From Sva-07 sp964651825 (GTDB lineage: Bacteria > Actinomycetota > Acidimicrobiia > Acidimicrobiales > Ilumatobacteraceae): 43,340 nt of DNA. A program made the translations under genes and the position numbers. This document shows positions 14,249 to 21,883 of this stretch, one piece after another (the first letter of the stretch is position 1; each line of letters opens with the position of its first letter). Location: assembly GCA_964651825.1 (NCBI GenBank), contig CAZYWK010000028.1, forward strand, positions 1 to 43,340. The letters run 5' to 3'. Under the pieces are notes generated by a model. The model was given only the letters and a program-made list of their open reading frames with translations. It searched no databases and was not told where the DNA came from.

Positions 14249-16450
14249 TCAGCCGGCGCGGCGTTCGAGCTCGCCCAACAGATCGACGACCGCGTCGGCG
14301 ATCACGGTGCCCGGTGGGAAGATCGCCGAGGCGCCCGCCGCCCGCAGCTCGTCGAAGTCCTGCGGTGGGATGACGCCGCCGACCACGATCATGATGTCGC
14401 CGCGGCCCAGCCGGGCGAGCTCGTCACGCAGCTCCGGCACCAGCGTCAGGTGACCGGCGGCGAGCGACGATGCGCCGACGATGTGGACGTCGGCCTCGAC
14501 CGCCTGCTTGGCCACCTCGGCCGGCGTCTGGAACAGGGGGCCGACGTCGACGTCGAAGCCGAGGTCGGCGAACGCGGTGGCGATCACCTTCTGGCCGCGG
14601 TCGTGACCGTCCTGGCCCATCTTGGCCACCATGATGCGGGGGCGCCGGCCGTGCTCGACCACGAACGCGTCGACGAGCTCGCGGGCCTGCGCCACGTTCG
14701 GCGTGTCGCCGATCTCCTTGCGGTACACGCCCTGGATCGTACGGATCGCCGCGGTGTGGCGACCGAACACCTGCTCCAGCGCGAGGCTGATCTCGCCGAC
14801 CGTCGCCTTCGCTCGCGCCGCATCGACGGCCAACTTGAGGAAGTTCTGTTCGAGGCCCGGCGCCCGCGTGCCCTCGACCGACGCCGCTGCTGCGTCGGTC
14901 AGGCGCTGCAACGCCTCCTGACAGGCGGCCTCGTCGCGCTCGGCCCGCAACTGGTCCAACTTGGCGAGCTGCTGGTTGCGCACCGACGTGTTGTCGACCT
15001 TCAGCACGTCGATCGAATCGGGCGTGTCGGGGCGGAACACGTTGACACCGATCACCGGTTGACGACCCGAATCGATCCGCGCCTGCGTGCGGGCGGCCGC
15101 CTCCTCGATGCGCATCTTCGGGATCCCGGCCTCGATCGCGGCGGTCATCCCGCCGGCATCCTCGATCTCCTGGATGTGTCGCCACGCCGCGGCCGCGAGC
15201 TCGCCGGTCAGGCGCTCGATGTAGTACGAGCCCCCCCACGGATCGATCACCCTGGTGGTGCCCGACTCCTGCTGGAGGAAGAGCTGGGTGTTGCGGGCGA
15301 TGCGGGCGGAGAAGTCGGTCGGCAGGGCGAGCGCCTCGTCGAGCGCGTTCGTGTGCAGCGACTGGGTGTGGCCCTGCGTGGCGGCCATCGCCTCGACGCA
15401 CGTGCGCACCACGTTGTTGAACACGTCCTGCGCCGTGAGCGACCAGCCGGAGGTCTGGCTGTGCGTGCGCAGCGACAGCGACTTGTCGTTCGTGGCCCCG
15501 AAGTCCTTGACGAGCTTCGCCCACAGGAGGCGGCCGGCGCGCATCTTGGCCACCTCCATCGCGAAGTTCATGCCGATCGCCCAGAAGAACGACAGGCGCG
15601 GCGCGAACGCGTCGACGTCGAGCCCCGCGTCGATGCCGGCCCGCAGGTACTCCACGCCGTCGGCCAGCGTGTAGCCGAGCTCCAGGTCGGCCGTCGCGCC
15701 GGCTTCCTGCATGTGGTAGCCCGAGATCGAGATCGAGTTGAACTTCGGCATCTGGGCGGAGGTGAACGAGAAGATGTCGGAGATGATCCGCATCGACGGC
15801 TCGGGTGGATAGATGTAGGTGTTGCGGACCATGAACTCCTTGAGCACGTCGTTCTGGATGGTCCCGGTGAGCTGCTTCGGCGTGACGCCCTGTTCCTCGG
15901 CGGCGACGATGTAGAGCGCGAGGATCGGCAGGACCGCTCCGTTCATCGTCATCGACACGCTCATCTCGTCGAGCGGGATGCCGTCGAACAGCTGCCGCAT
16001 GTCGAGGATCGAGTCGATCGCCACACCGGCCATCCCGACGTCGCCGGCGACGCGGGGGTGGTCGCTGTCGTAGCCGCGGTGGGTGGCGAGGTCGAAGGCG
16101 ACCGACAGGCCCTTCTGGCCGGCGGCGAGGTTGCGGCGGTAGAACGCGTTCGAGTCGTCAGCGGTGGAGAAGCCGGCGTACTGGCGGATCGTCCACGGCT
16201 GGTTGACGTACATCGTCGGGTACGGCCCGCGCACGTACGGCGGCAGGCCCGGGTAGGAATCGAGGAAGTCGAGGCCCTTCACGTCGGCCTCGTCGTACAC
16301 GATCGGGACATCGATGCCTTCGGGTGTGGTCCAGGTGAGCTCGCCCGGCTGGTGTCCGGTTTCAGCGGCCACGGCGTCGGCCCACTCGCTCTCGGTGCCC
16401 GTGCGCTCGACGTCGCCGAGCTCGAACTGCGACAGGTCGGGGATCGTCAT
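14249..16450 (-). CDS. mutB: Methylmalonyl-CoA mutase large subunit
   Basis: The 733-residue catalytic subunit of adenosylcobalamin-dependent methylmalonyl-CoA mutase, interconverting (R)-methylmalonyl-CoA and succinyl-CoA in propionate, odd-chain fatty acid and branched amino acid catabolism. The N-terminal TIM barrel includes YPTMYVNQPWTIRQYAGFST and the substrate region FDLATHRGYDSDHPR. The C-terminal B12 domain has DGHDRG with the axial ligand His616, then GASSLAAGH and VVGGVIPPQD, completing the DxHxxG-SxL-GG set. Length is standard. The ATG at 16450 overlaps the mutA stop by 4 nt (ATGA), so subunits are translated coupled; the frame open to 16675 is antisense-like and rejected. Confidence 0.98.
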   Translation of the reverse strand: MTIPDLSQFELGDVERTGTESEWADAVAAETGHQPGELTWTTPEGIDVPIVYDEADVKGLDFLDSYPGLPPYVRGPYPTMYVNQPWTIRQYAGFSTADDSNAFYRRNLAAGQKGLSVAFDLATHRGYDSDHPRVAGDVGMAGVAIDSILDMRQLFDGIPLDEMSVSMTMNGAVLPILALYIVAAEEQGVTPKQLTGTIQNDVLKEFMVRNTYIYPPEPSMRIISDIFSFTSAQMPKFNSISISGYHMQEAGATADLELGYTLADGVEYLRAGIDAGLDVDAFAPRLSFFWAIGMNFAMEVAKMRAGRLLWAKLVKDFGATNDKSLSLRTHSQTSGWSLTAQDVFNNVVRTCVEAMAATQGHTQSLHTNALDEALALPTDFSARIARNTQLFLQQESGTTRVIDPWGGSYYIERLTGELAAAAWRHIQEIEDAGGMTAAIEAGIPKMRIEEAAARTQARIDSGRQPVIGVNVFRPDTPDSIDVLKVDNTSVRNQQLAKLDQLRAERDEAACQEALQRLTDAAAASVEGTRAPGLEQNFLKLAVDAARAKATVGEISLALEQVFGRHTAAIRTIQGVYRKEIGDTPNVAQARELVDAFVVEHGRRPRIMVAKMGQDGHDRGQKVIATAFADLGFDVDVGPLFQTPAEVAKQAVEADVHIVGASSLAAGHLTLVPELRDELARLGRGDIMIVVGGVIPPQDFDELRAAGASAIFPPGTVIADAVVDLLGELERRAG

Positions 16451-18348
16451 GACGCCATCTCCTTCTCCATCGCGGGCTGCGGGTCCGGTTCGACACCGAG
16501 GAGATCGAGCGTGCGGGTGACGACGTCGAGAACGTCGGTGCCGACGCCGATCTCCTCGTCGACGCCGGCGAGGCCGAGCTTGCGGCCGGCGACGAACACG
16601 TAGGCGGCTCCCGCGCCGCGCAACGCGGTTGCCGCCGCCTCGCCGGACTCGCCGTAGACCGGGTCGGACGAACACAGGCAGGCGACGCTCGTGCCCGAGG
16701 CGGCGAAGTCGTCGACCGGACCGGCGATCGTGCGGATGCCGGCGGTCTCGAACAGGTTCTTGGCGAACGTCGCACGGGCGGTCGACTGGGCGAGCGTGCC
16801 GAGCGTGGCGACGAAGACCGCCGGCCGGTCACCCGTGGCCGCCGCCGCATCGGCTCGTGCCCGCTGACGCTCGAACCCCGCGCTCGCCCGGTGCAGCACG
16901 AGCGGTTCGAACGTGGCGTCGTCGGCGGCCTGCGCCTTGGCGTCGCCGGCGGGTGGTGGCGGCGCCTCGCCGATGTCGGGGAACTCGCTGAGCCCGGTGA
17001 GTGGCTGCCGGCGGGTGGCGATCCGCTGGTCACGGGCGGCGCGGGCCTCGCGGAGCGATCCGTGCACGAGACCGGTCCCGACCGCCGCGACGATGCCACC
17101 GGCCGCTTCGATTCGTTGCAGCTCGCGCCACGCGGTCGCCGCGAGCTCGTCGGTCAGGCGCTCGACGTACCACGAGCCGCCAGCGGGGTCGAGCACGCGC
17201 GCCAGATTGCTCTCCAGCTGCAGGACGGTCTGGGTGTTGCGGGCGATGCGCCGACCGAGCGCGGTGCCGCCGTCGGTGATCAACACGTCGTGCGGCAGGA
17301 TCGTCACGGCGTCGGCGCCGCCCATCCCGGAGGCGAAGCACGCAACGGTCGAGCGCAGCGTGTTCACCCACGTGTCGTACCGGGTCATCATCACCCGCGA
17401 GCCGTCGGCGTGATGGAACGAGGCCCGATCGCCGGGGTCGAGGCCGGCGAGCTCGGCGACGCGCGCCCAGAGGCGGCGGGCGGCACGGAACTTGGCGATC
17501 GTCTCGAACTGGTCGGCGGTCGCCGCCCAGCGGAACTCGAACTGCCGGCTCGCCCGCACCAGCGGGACGCCGGTTGCCACGAGAGCGCGGACGGTATGGG
17601 CGGCCGCGGCGACGTTCCACGCGAGCTCTTGGGCATCGGTCGCGCCGGCGTCGTGCCACACCGTGCCGTCGGCCACCACGACCCGTGCGTTCGGGGCGTC
17701 GGCGGACAGCCGGTCGATCAGCGCACCGGCACCGGTGAGGCTTGCGGCGAGATCGGTGGCGCCGCCGGTGCGGATCCAGGCGCCGATCGGGTCGACCCCG
17801 AGCGTTCCACGCCGCGCGTCCGGCGCCACGCCGGCCGCTGCCCACCGATCCACCAGCAGCTCGGCGACCGCGACGCCGTCGGCGCCGGCCGGGGTGCCGA
17901 GCGAGATCGGGGCGATATCGAGGAACACGCCGTCGAGGGCCCGCTCGACGAACGCCGCGTCGGCGTCGCCGGGCAGCTCGAGCAGGACCCCGGTCGCGCC
18001 ACCCTCCAGTTCGGCGACCGCGCTCGACCCGTCGGTGCCCGCCGCGGACGTCGGCCACACCCGCTGGCGGATCTCCCACGGTGCAGGTGCAGCGTGCGTC
18101 GAGCGGACGAACGGTGCGAACCCCGGCCGGCCGGCATCGACCGGTTCGGAGGAGTCGTAGAGGGGGCGGATCTCGACGCCGTCCTCGGTCTCGGTCACCA
18201 GCTGGCGCGCGAACGCCTCGGCGAACGCGGCATCGTCGGCGTCGGGGTTCGACTTGAGGATCACGCCCCGCACCGCTCGCAGCCACGACTCCCGGGTCGG
18301 TCGTGGTCCGTCCGACCCGGGCAGGCCGTCGGTGCGGGACGCAGTCAT
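16447..18348 (-). CDS. mutA: Methylmalonyl-CoA mutase small subunit
   Basis: A 633-residue homologue of the large subunit that forms the heterodimer but does not bind B12. The barrel domain is preserved (VASRQFEFRWAATADQFE-like core; LPHDVLITDGGTALGRRIARNTQ; DPAGGSWYVERLTDELA). The C-terminal Rossmann domain keeps its fold (FVATLGTLAQSTARATFAKN) but lacks the DxHxxG motif, as expected for MutA. Start is the ATG at 18348; longer frames run into the divergent gene. No strong ribosome binding site is seen. Upstream lie TACTTT and a paired direct repeat, candidate promoter and operator. First gene of mutA-mutB-meaB. Confidence 0.95.
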   Translation of the reverse strand: MTASRTDGLPGSDGPRPTRESWLRAVRGVILKSNPDADDAAFAEAFARQLVTETEDGVEIRPLYDSSEPVDAGRPGFAPFVRSTHAAPAPWEIRQRVWPTSAAGTDGSSAVAELEGGATGVLLELPGDADAAFVERALDGVFLDIAPISLGTPAGADGVAVAELLVDRWAAAGVAPDARRGTLGVDPIGAWIRTGGATDLAASLTGAGALIDRLSADAPNARVVVADGTVWHDAGATDAQELAWNVAAAAHTVRALVATGVPLVRASRQFEFRWAATADQFETIAKFRAARRLWARVAELAGLDPGDRASFHHADGSRVMMTRYDTWVNTLRSTVACFASGMGGADAVTILPHDVLITDGGTALGRRIARNTQTVLQLESNLARVLDPAGGSWYVERLTDELAATAWRELQRIEAAGGIVAAVGTGLVHGSLREARAARDQRIATRRQPLTGLSEFPDIGEAPPPPAGDAKAQAADDATFEPLVLHRASAGFERQRARADAAAATGDRPAVFVATLGTLAQSTARATFAKNLFETAGIRTIAGPVDDFAASGTSVACLCSSDPVYGESGEAAATALRGAGAAYVFVAGRKLGLAGVDEEIGVGTDVLDVVTRTLDLLGVEPDPQPAMEKEMAS

Positions 18349-18387
18349 GAGCAAAGTCAACCGCGTCCGAGCGCTCGGGAGCAAAGT
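18349..18387. promoter_or_regulatory. Candidate operator between mutA and the divergent lipoprotein gene
   Basis: Two exact GAGCAAAGT repeats (18349-18357 and 18379-18387) start exactly 30 bp apart, about three helical turns, and flank the perfect palindrome CCGAGCGCTCGG (18367-18378). One repeat abuts the mutA start codon and the other overlaps its likely -10. No matching known operator was recognised. Confidence 0.45.
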
Positions 18388-18388
18388 A
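18383..18388 (-). promoter_or_regulatory. -10 hexamer TACTTT, candidate mutA promoter
   Basis: TACTTT lies 34 nt before the mutA ATG, further than the leaderless sites elsewhere in the window. It overlaps the second GAGCAAAGT repeat. Confidence 0.35.
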
Positions 18389-18418
18389 CGTCGACCCGCC
18401 CAGCCCTGGCTTCCGCAA

Positions 18419-18424
18419 TACGAT
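18419..18424 (+). promoter_or_regulatory. -10 hexamer TACGAT for the lipoprotein gene
   Basis: TACGAT sits 6 nt before the ATG at 18431. This supports that start rather than the longer open frame, which overlaps mutA. Confidence 0.5.
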
Positions 18425-18430
18425 GCCGCG

Positions 18431-19276
18431 ATGGTCGCTCGGTGGCATCGGTTCGCGCATGTCCCCGGCCTCGTTGCTCTCGCGGTGTTGTCGTGCGCCG
18501 CCTGCGGGGCCGAGGGGGCGGCGAGCAGCTCGGCGATGGGGGAGGGTGGGGCGATGATCGCTCCGCCGGCGAGCGTGGTCGTGAGCGACGTCGGGCCCGA
18601 CGAGCCCAGAACCGGACCGCTCACGCCACGTGATCCCGACCGGATCACGCCCGAAGACCGTGCCGCGATCGAAGCGCTCGGCGCGTCGACTGCCGGCGAA
18701 CCGCACGACGGCCATGGCCACGACCACACGACCGAGCCGTTCGAGGCGCCACTCCTCACCGGCGACAAGGCGGTGTTCGCGTACGAGTGGCTGCAGGCGC
18801 AGGCATCGACGTCGCGGTTCGACACGATCGAGGAGATCGAGGCGCTGGGCTACGTCAGATCGTCCGCGCCGATCGCCGGGATCGGCGCCCACTGGGTGCG
18901 ATGGCCGCAGGTGGCCGAGCCCTTCGATCCGGCCTGGCCGGCGATGGTGCTGTACGACGAGTCGGTGCAACCGGCGCTGCTCGTCGGCTACTCGTACTGG
19001 GTGCAATCGCCGTCCGAGCCCGTCGGGTTCGCCGGCGGCAACGACCACTGGCACCAGCACCAGGGGCTGTGTGTGGTCAACGGGTGGGTCGACCGGGAGC
19101 GTTCGACCGGACCGGATGCCTGTGCCGGCACGTACTTCCCGGGCGGCGACCTGTGGATGCTCCACGCCTGGCCGGTGGCCGGCTACGTGAACCGCGCCGG
19201 GACCTTCGCCACGTTCAACCGCAAGTTGTGTCCGGCGGCCGCCGGTGTTCCGGACGTGATGCGTTGCCCGGAGTAG
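18431..19276 (+). CDS. Histidine-rich secreted lipoprotein of unknown function
   Basis: A 281-residue exported protein. Residues 1-22 form a lipoprotein signal ending VLSC, with Cys22 as the likely lipid site (Cys25 is a second candidate). The mature part starts with a low-complexity linker, then a His cluster HDGHGHDH (92-99), a middle domain rich in Trp, and NDHWHQHQG (His206, 208, 210) followed by three further Cys. The spacing of His and Cys suggests metal binding, copper or zinc being possible; this is inference. No family was recognised. Its stop is 2 bp before the GTG of the MFS exporter, so the two form an operon. A DHWH motif also occurs in the unrelated membrane protein at 38305. 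Confidence 0.8.
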   Translation: MVARWHRFAHVPGLVALAVLSCAACGAEGAASSSAMGEGGAMIAPPASVVVSDVGPDEPRTGPLTPRDPDRITPEDRAAIEALGASTAGEPHDGHGHDHTTEPFEAPLLTGDKAVFAYEWLQAQASTSRFDTIEEIEALGYVRSSAPIAGIGAHWVRWPQVAEPFDPAWPAMVLYDESVQPALLVGYSYWVQSPSEPVGFAGGNDHWHQHQGLCVVNGWVDRERSTGPDACAGTYFPGGDLWMLHAWPVAGYVNRAGTFATFNRKLCPAAAGVPDVMRCPE

Positions 19277-19278
19277 CA

Positions 19279-20535
19279 GTGGCCGCTGACGCGAGCCGCG
19301 CACCGCGTCTGCCGCGGGAGTTCAAGCTGCTCTGGGGCGCCACCGGGCTCTCGAACATCGGCGACGGATTGCGCCTCGTCGCCCTGCCGCTGCTCGCCGC
19401 GTCGGTGACGACCGACCCGCTGCTGATCGCCGGCGTCGCCGTCGCCGAACGCGTGCCGTGGCTGTTGTTCATCCTCCCCGGCGGGGCGTGGGCCGACCGG
19501 TTCGACCGGCGCCGCCTGCGCATGCGGCTCGACATCGCCCGCTCGCTCGTGATGGCGATCCTCGTCGGGTTCGTGGTGGCCGACCGCGTGTCGATGGTGG
19601 TGATCTACGCCGTGGCGGCACTGCTGGCCTCCGCTGAAGCGGTGGTCGACAGTTCGAGCATGGCGCTCGTGCCGGCCACGGTCGCTCGCGACGACCTCGA
19701 GCGGGCCGGGGGACGCCTCACGTCCACCGAGCTGGCCACGAACGATCTGATCGGGCCACCGCTCGGTGGTCTCCTGTTCGGTATCGCCGTGGCTGTGCCG
19801 TTCGGCATCGACGCCGCGACGTTCGCCGCTGCGGCGCTGTGCATGTCGTTCATGAGGGGCTCGTACGCGTCCGGAGCGGAACGCCGGCCCGGCTCCGCGC
19901 TGCGTGGCGACATCGCCGACGGGTTCCGCTGGCTGTGGAGCGAACCCCTCCTGCGGCGGCTCGCCACGATCTCGATGGGCCTCGGCACGGCGTCGTACAT
20001 CGGCAACGGCGTGTTCGTCCTCTTCGCCCGCGAGACGCTCGGGTTGTCGGCGTTCGGCTACGGGCTGCTCCTCGTGCCCGGCGCGTTCGGCGGGATCGTC
20101 GGCTCGCTCGCCGCGCCTCGGCTGCGTCGCTTCCCGCTGCGGGCCGCGCTCAGCGTGGCGGTGCTCGGTTCCGGCGTGTCGACGTGGGTGATGTCGGGCG
20201 TGTCGCAACCGGTGATCGTCGCCGTGCTGGCCGCGTGCTCCCTCGGCTTCGTGATGATCTGGAACGTGTTGACGGTCGCGCTCCGCCAGCGTGTGATCCC
20301 GAACGAACGGCTCGGCCGGGTCGGGGCCAGCTACCGGTTCATGGTGTTCTTCGGGATGCCGTTCGGTGCGCTCGCCGGCGGGGTGCTGGCCGATCTGTTC
20401 AGCGTGCGGGCGGCGATCTTCGTCAGTGGCAGCACCCTCGTGTTCTTCGCGCTCTTGATCCCGGTGTTGCTCCGCGACGTCGGCCGGTACGACCAGGACA
20501 CGGTCGGGCCCGACGCGGTCAGAGCAACCGGATGA
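19279..20535 (+). CDS. MFS transporter (MFS_3/EntS-like exporter)
   Basis: A 418-residue major facilitator with about twelve hydrophobic segments. The first inter-helix loop has the family motif GGAWADRFDRRRLR, and the N-terminus FKLLWGATGLSNIGDGLRLVALPLLA is typical of the MFS_3 group that exports siderophores or drugs. The GTG at 19279 is chosen because it directly follows the lipoprotein stop and gives a normal N-terminus; TTG at 19264 is an alternative. Cargo cannot be told from sequence. It overlaps the thrH gene by 17 bp at convergent 3' ends (20519-20535). Confidence 0.88.
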   Translation: MAADASRAPRLPREFKLLWGATGLSNIGDGLRLVALPLLAASVTTDPLLIAGVAVAERVPWLLFILPGGAWADRFDRRRLRMRLDIARSLVMAILVGFVVADRVSMVVIYAVAALLASAEAVVDSSSMALVPATVARDDLERAGGRLTSTELATNDLIGPPLGGLLFGIAVAVPFGIDAATFAAAALCMSFMRGSYASGAERRPGSALRGDIADGFRWLWSEPLLRRLATISMGLGTASYIGNGVFVLFARETLGLSAFGYGLLLVPGAFGGIVGSLAAPRLRRFPLRAALSVAVLGSGVSTWVMSGVSQPVIVAVLAACSLGFVMIWNVLTVALRQRVIPNERLGRVGASYRFMVFFGMPFGALAGGVLADLFSVRAAIFVSGSTLVFFALLIPVLLRDVGRYDQDTVGPDAVRATG

Positions 20536-21130
20536 TGTGTTCCGCCAGCTCGTCGTAGGTGTCGAGCGCCGGGAACTGGGGGAACTCGGCGATCACGTTG
20601 GCCGGGGCGTGGAACAGGAAGCCGCTGTCGGCCTCGATGAGCATCGACGTGTCGTTGTAGCTGTCGCCAGCGGCGATCACCCGGTAGCCGAGCGAGTGGA
20701 ACGCTTCGACCGATCGGCGCTTCTGGTCGGCCTGGCGGAGGCGGTAGTCGACGATCCGGTCGTCGTCGACGACGAGTCGGTGGCAGAAGACGGCCGGCCA
20801 TCCGAGCTGGCGCATGAGCGGGCGGGCGAACTGCTCGAACGTGTCCGACAGCAGGATCACCTGGGTACGGCTGCGCAGGTCGTCGAGGAACTCCTTGGCT
20901 CCCTCCAGCGGGGCGAGCCCGCCGATCACGTCCTCGATCAGCGACATCGTGAGACCGTGCTCGTCGAGCAGGCTCAGGCGGTACTTCATCAGCACGTCGT
21001 AGTCAGGCTCGTCGCGCGTGGTACGGCGGAGCTCGTCGATCCCCGTGCGTTCGGCCACGGCGATCCAGATCTCGGGCACGAGCACACCCTCGAGGTCGAG
21101 GGTGATCATCGTCGGCCGGGTGTCGCTCAC
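20519..21130 (-). CDS. thrH: Bifunctional phosphoserine phosphatase/homoserine phosphotransferase ThrH
   Basis: A 203-residue HAD-family enzyme that matches ThrH closely along its length. In Pseudomonas, ThrH dephosphorylates phosphoserine and can transfer the phosphate to homoserine, linking serine and threonine synthesis. Motifs: LDLEGVLVPEIWIAVAERTG (with the unusual Glu in place of the second HAD Asp), RDEPDYDVLMKYRL, ILLSDTFEQFARPLM, and AAGDSYNDTSMLIEA followed by FHAPANVI. Start is uncertain: GTG at 21130 has GAGACT 6 nt upstream and is chosen; ATG at 21109 begins right at the first motif. Its 3' end overlaps the convergent MFS gene. Confidence 0.93.
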   Translation of the reverse strand: MSDTRPTMITLDLEGVLVPEIWIAVAERTGIDELRRTTRDEPDYDVLMKYRLSLLDEHGLTMSLIEDVIGGLAPLEGAKEFLDDLRSRTQVILLSDTFEQFARPLMRQLGWPAVFCHRLVVDDDRIVDYRLRQADQKRRSVEAFHSLGYRVIAAGDSYNDTSMLIEADSGFLFHAPANVIAEFPQFPALDTYDELAEHIIRLL

Positions 21131-21223
21131 GGCGCCAGTCTCGCGGAGCCCCGACAGCCCCGCGAAAATCGCCCCCCGGCGCGCCACATCCCGTGCGTTG
21201 GGGACGGGGCCGGATGAACGAGG

Positions 21224-21796
21224 TCAGCGGTCGATGTGGCGGAGCGCGGGCGGGGGGCGATCGGGGACCGGGGTCGAGCCGGCGGCCCAACCGAGGTAGA
21301 TCATCCCGACGAGGCGATCGTCGGGGGCGAAGCCGCACAGGTCGAGCACGCGCGGCGCGTCCGCCAGCGCGGGCGTCGACCAGAAGCTGGCGAGTCCGAG
21401 CGTCGTCGCGCCGAGCAGTAGGTTCTGCACCCCAGCGGCGACGGAGTCACGGTTCTCGGCGCCGAGCATCTCGTTGTCGTGTGGCGTGCAGCCGACCACG
21501 AGCAGCCCCGGCGTGCGGAGGTACTTCGTGCGAGTCTTCTCCCGCTTGCCCTCGTCGCCGAAGTCGGCGTCGATCATGTCGGCGACCATCGCCTCGCCGA
21601 CCCGCCGGCGCCCCTCGCCGGTGCAGAACGCGAAGCGCCACGGCCAGGTCTTCTTGTGGTTCGGGGCCCACGTCGCCAGCGCGCACAGCTCGGCCACCAG
21701 CTCCGCGGGCACCTCACGGTCGTGGTCGACGATCATCGACGTCCGGCGCGACCGGACCAATCGGCTGAACTCGTCGAACGTCACCGGGTCCGTCAT
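21224..21796 (-). CDS. Nitroreductase-family FMN oxidoreductase
   Basis: A 190-residue nitroreductase-fold protein that should bind FMN as a dimer and reduce substrates with NAD(P)H. Features: SRLVRSRRTSMIVDHD for FMN phosphate binding, LATWAPNHKKTWPWRF, and a C-terminal half with AAGVQNLLLGATTLGLASFW, a conserved stretch forming the dimer core. Physiological substrate unknown. The frame is open to 21880, but the extra residues are only a translation of hairpin repeat B, so the ATG at 21796 is taken; CATCCT lies 7 nt upstream as a weak -10. It lies 93 bp downstream of thrH's start on the same strand. Confidence 0.88.
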   Translation of the reverse strand: MTDPVTFDEFSRLVRSRRTSMIVDHDREVPAELVAELCALATWAPNHKKTWPWRFAFCTGEGRRRVGEAMVADMIDADFGDEGKREKTRTKYLRTPGLLVVGCTPHDNEMLGAENRDSVAAGVQNLLLGATTLGLASFWSTPALADAPRVLDLCGFAPDDRLVGMIYLGWAAGSTPVPDRPPPALRHIDR

Positions 21797-21831
21797 GGCG
21801 CCCAGGATGTCAGCCAGCCCCCTCAAATCGG

Positions 21832-21883
21832 CGTTTGCGTCGGGATTCGGCACACCTGTCGGTGCTGGATCCCGACGCAAACG
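21832..21883. repeat. Intergenic hairpin repeat, copy B
   Basis: Same element as at 13201-13253: perfect 15-bp stem (21832-21846 with 21869-21883), 22-nt loop with CACC-TGTC-GGTG. It differs from copy A by a few loop substitutions and a one-base indel. It starts immediately after the stop of the LigD-type gene. Confidence 0.85.

Noticed and set aside
14234..16603. A 789-residue plus-strand frame
   Set aside because: It is the antisense shadow of mutB, whose motifs are complete on the other strand.
13201..21883. Hairpin repeats as a CRISPR array
   Set aside because: There are two copies 8.6 kb apart, no regular spacers and no cas genes.
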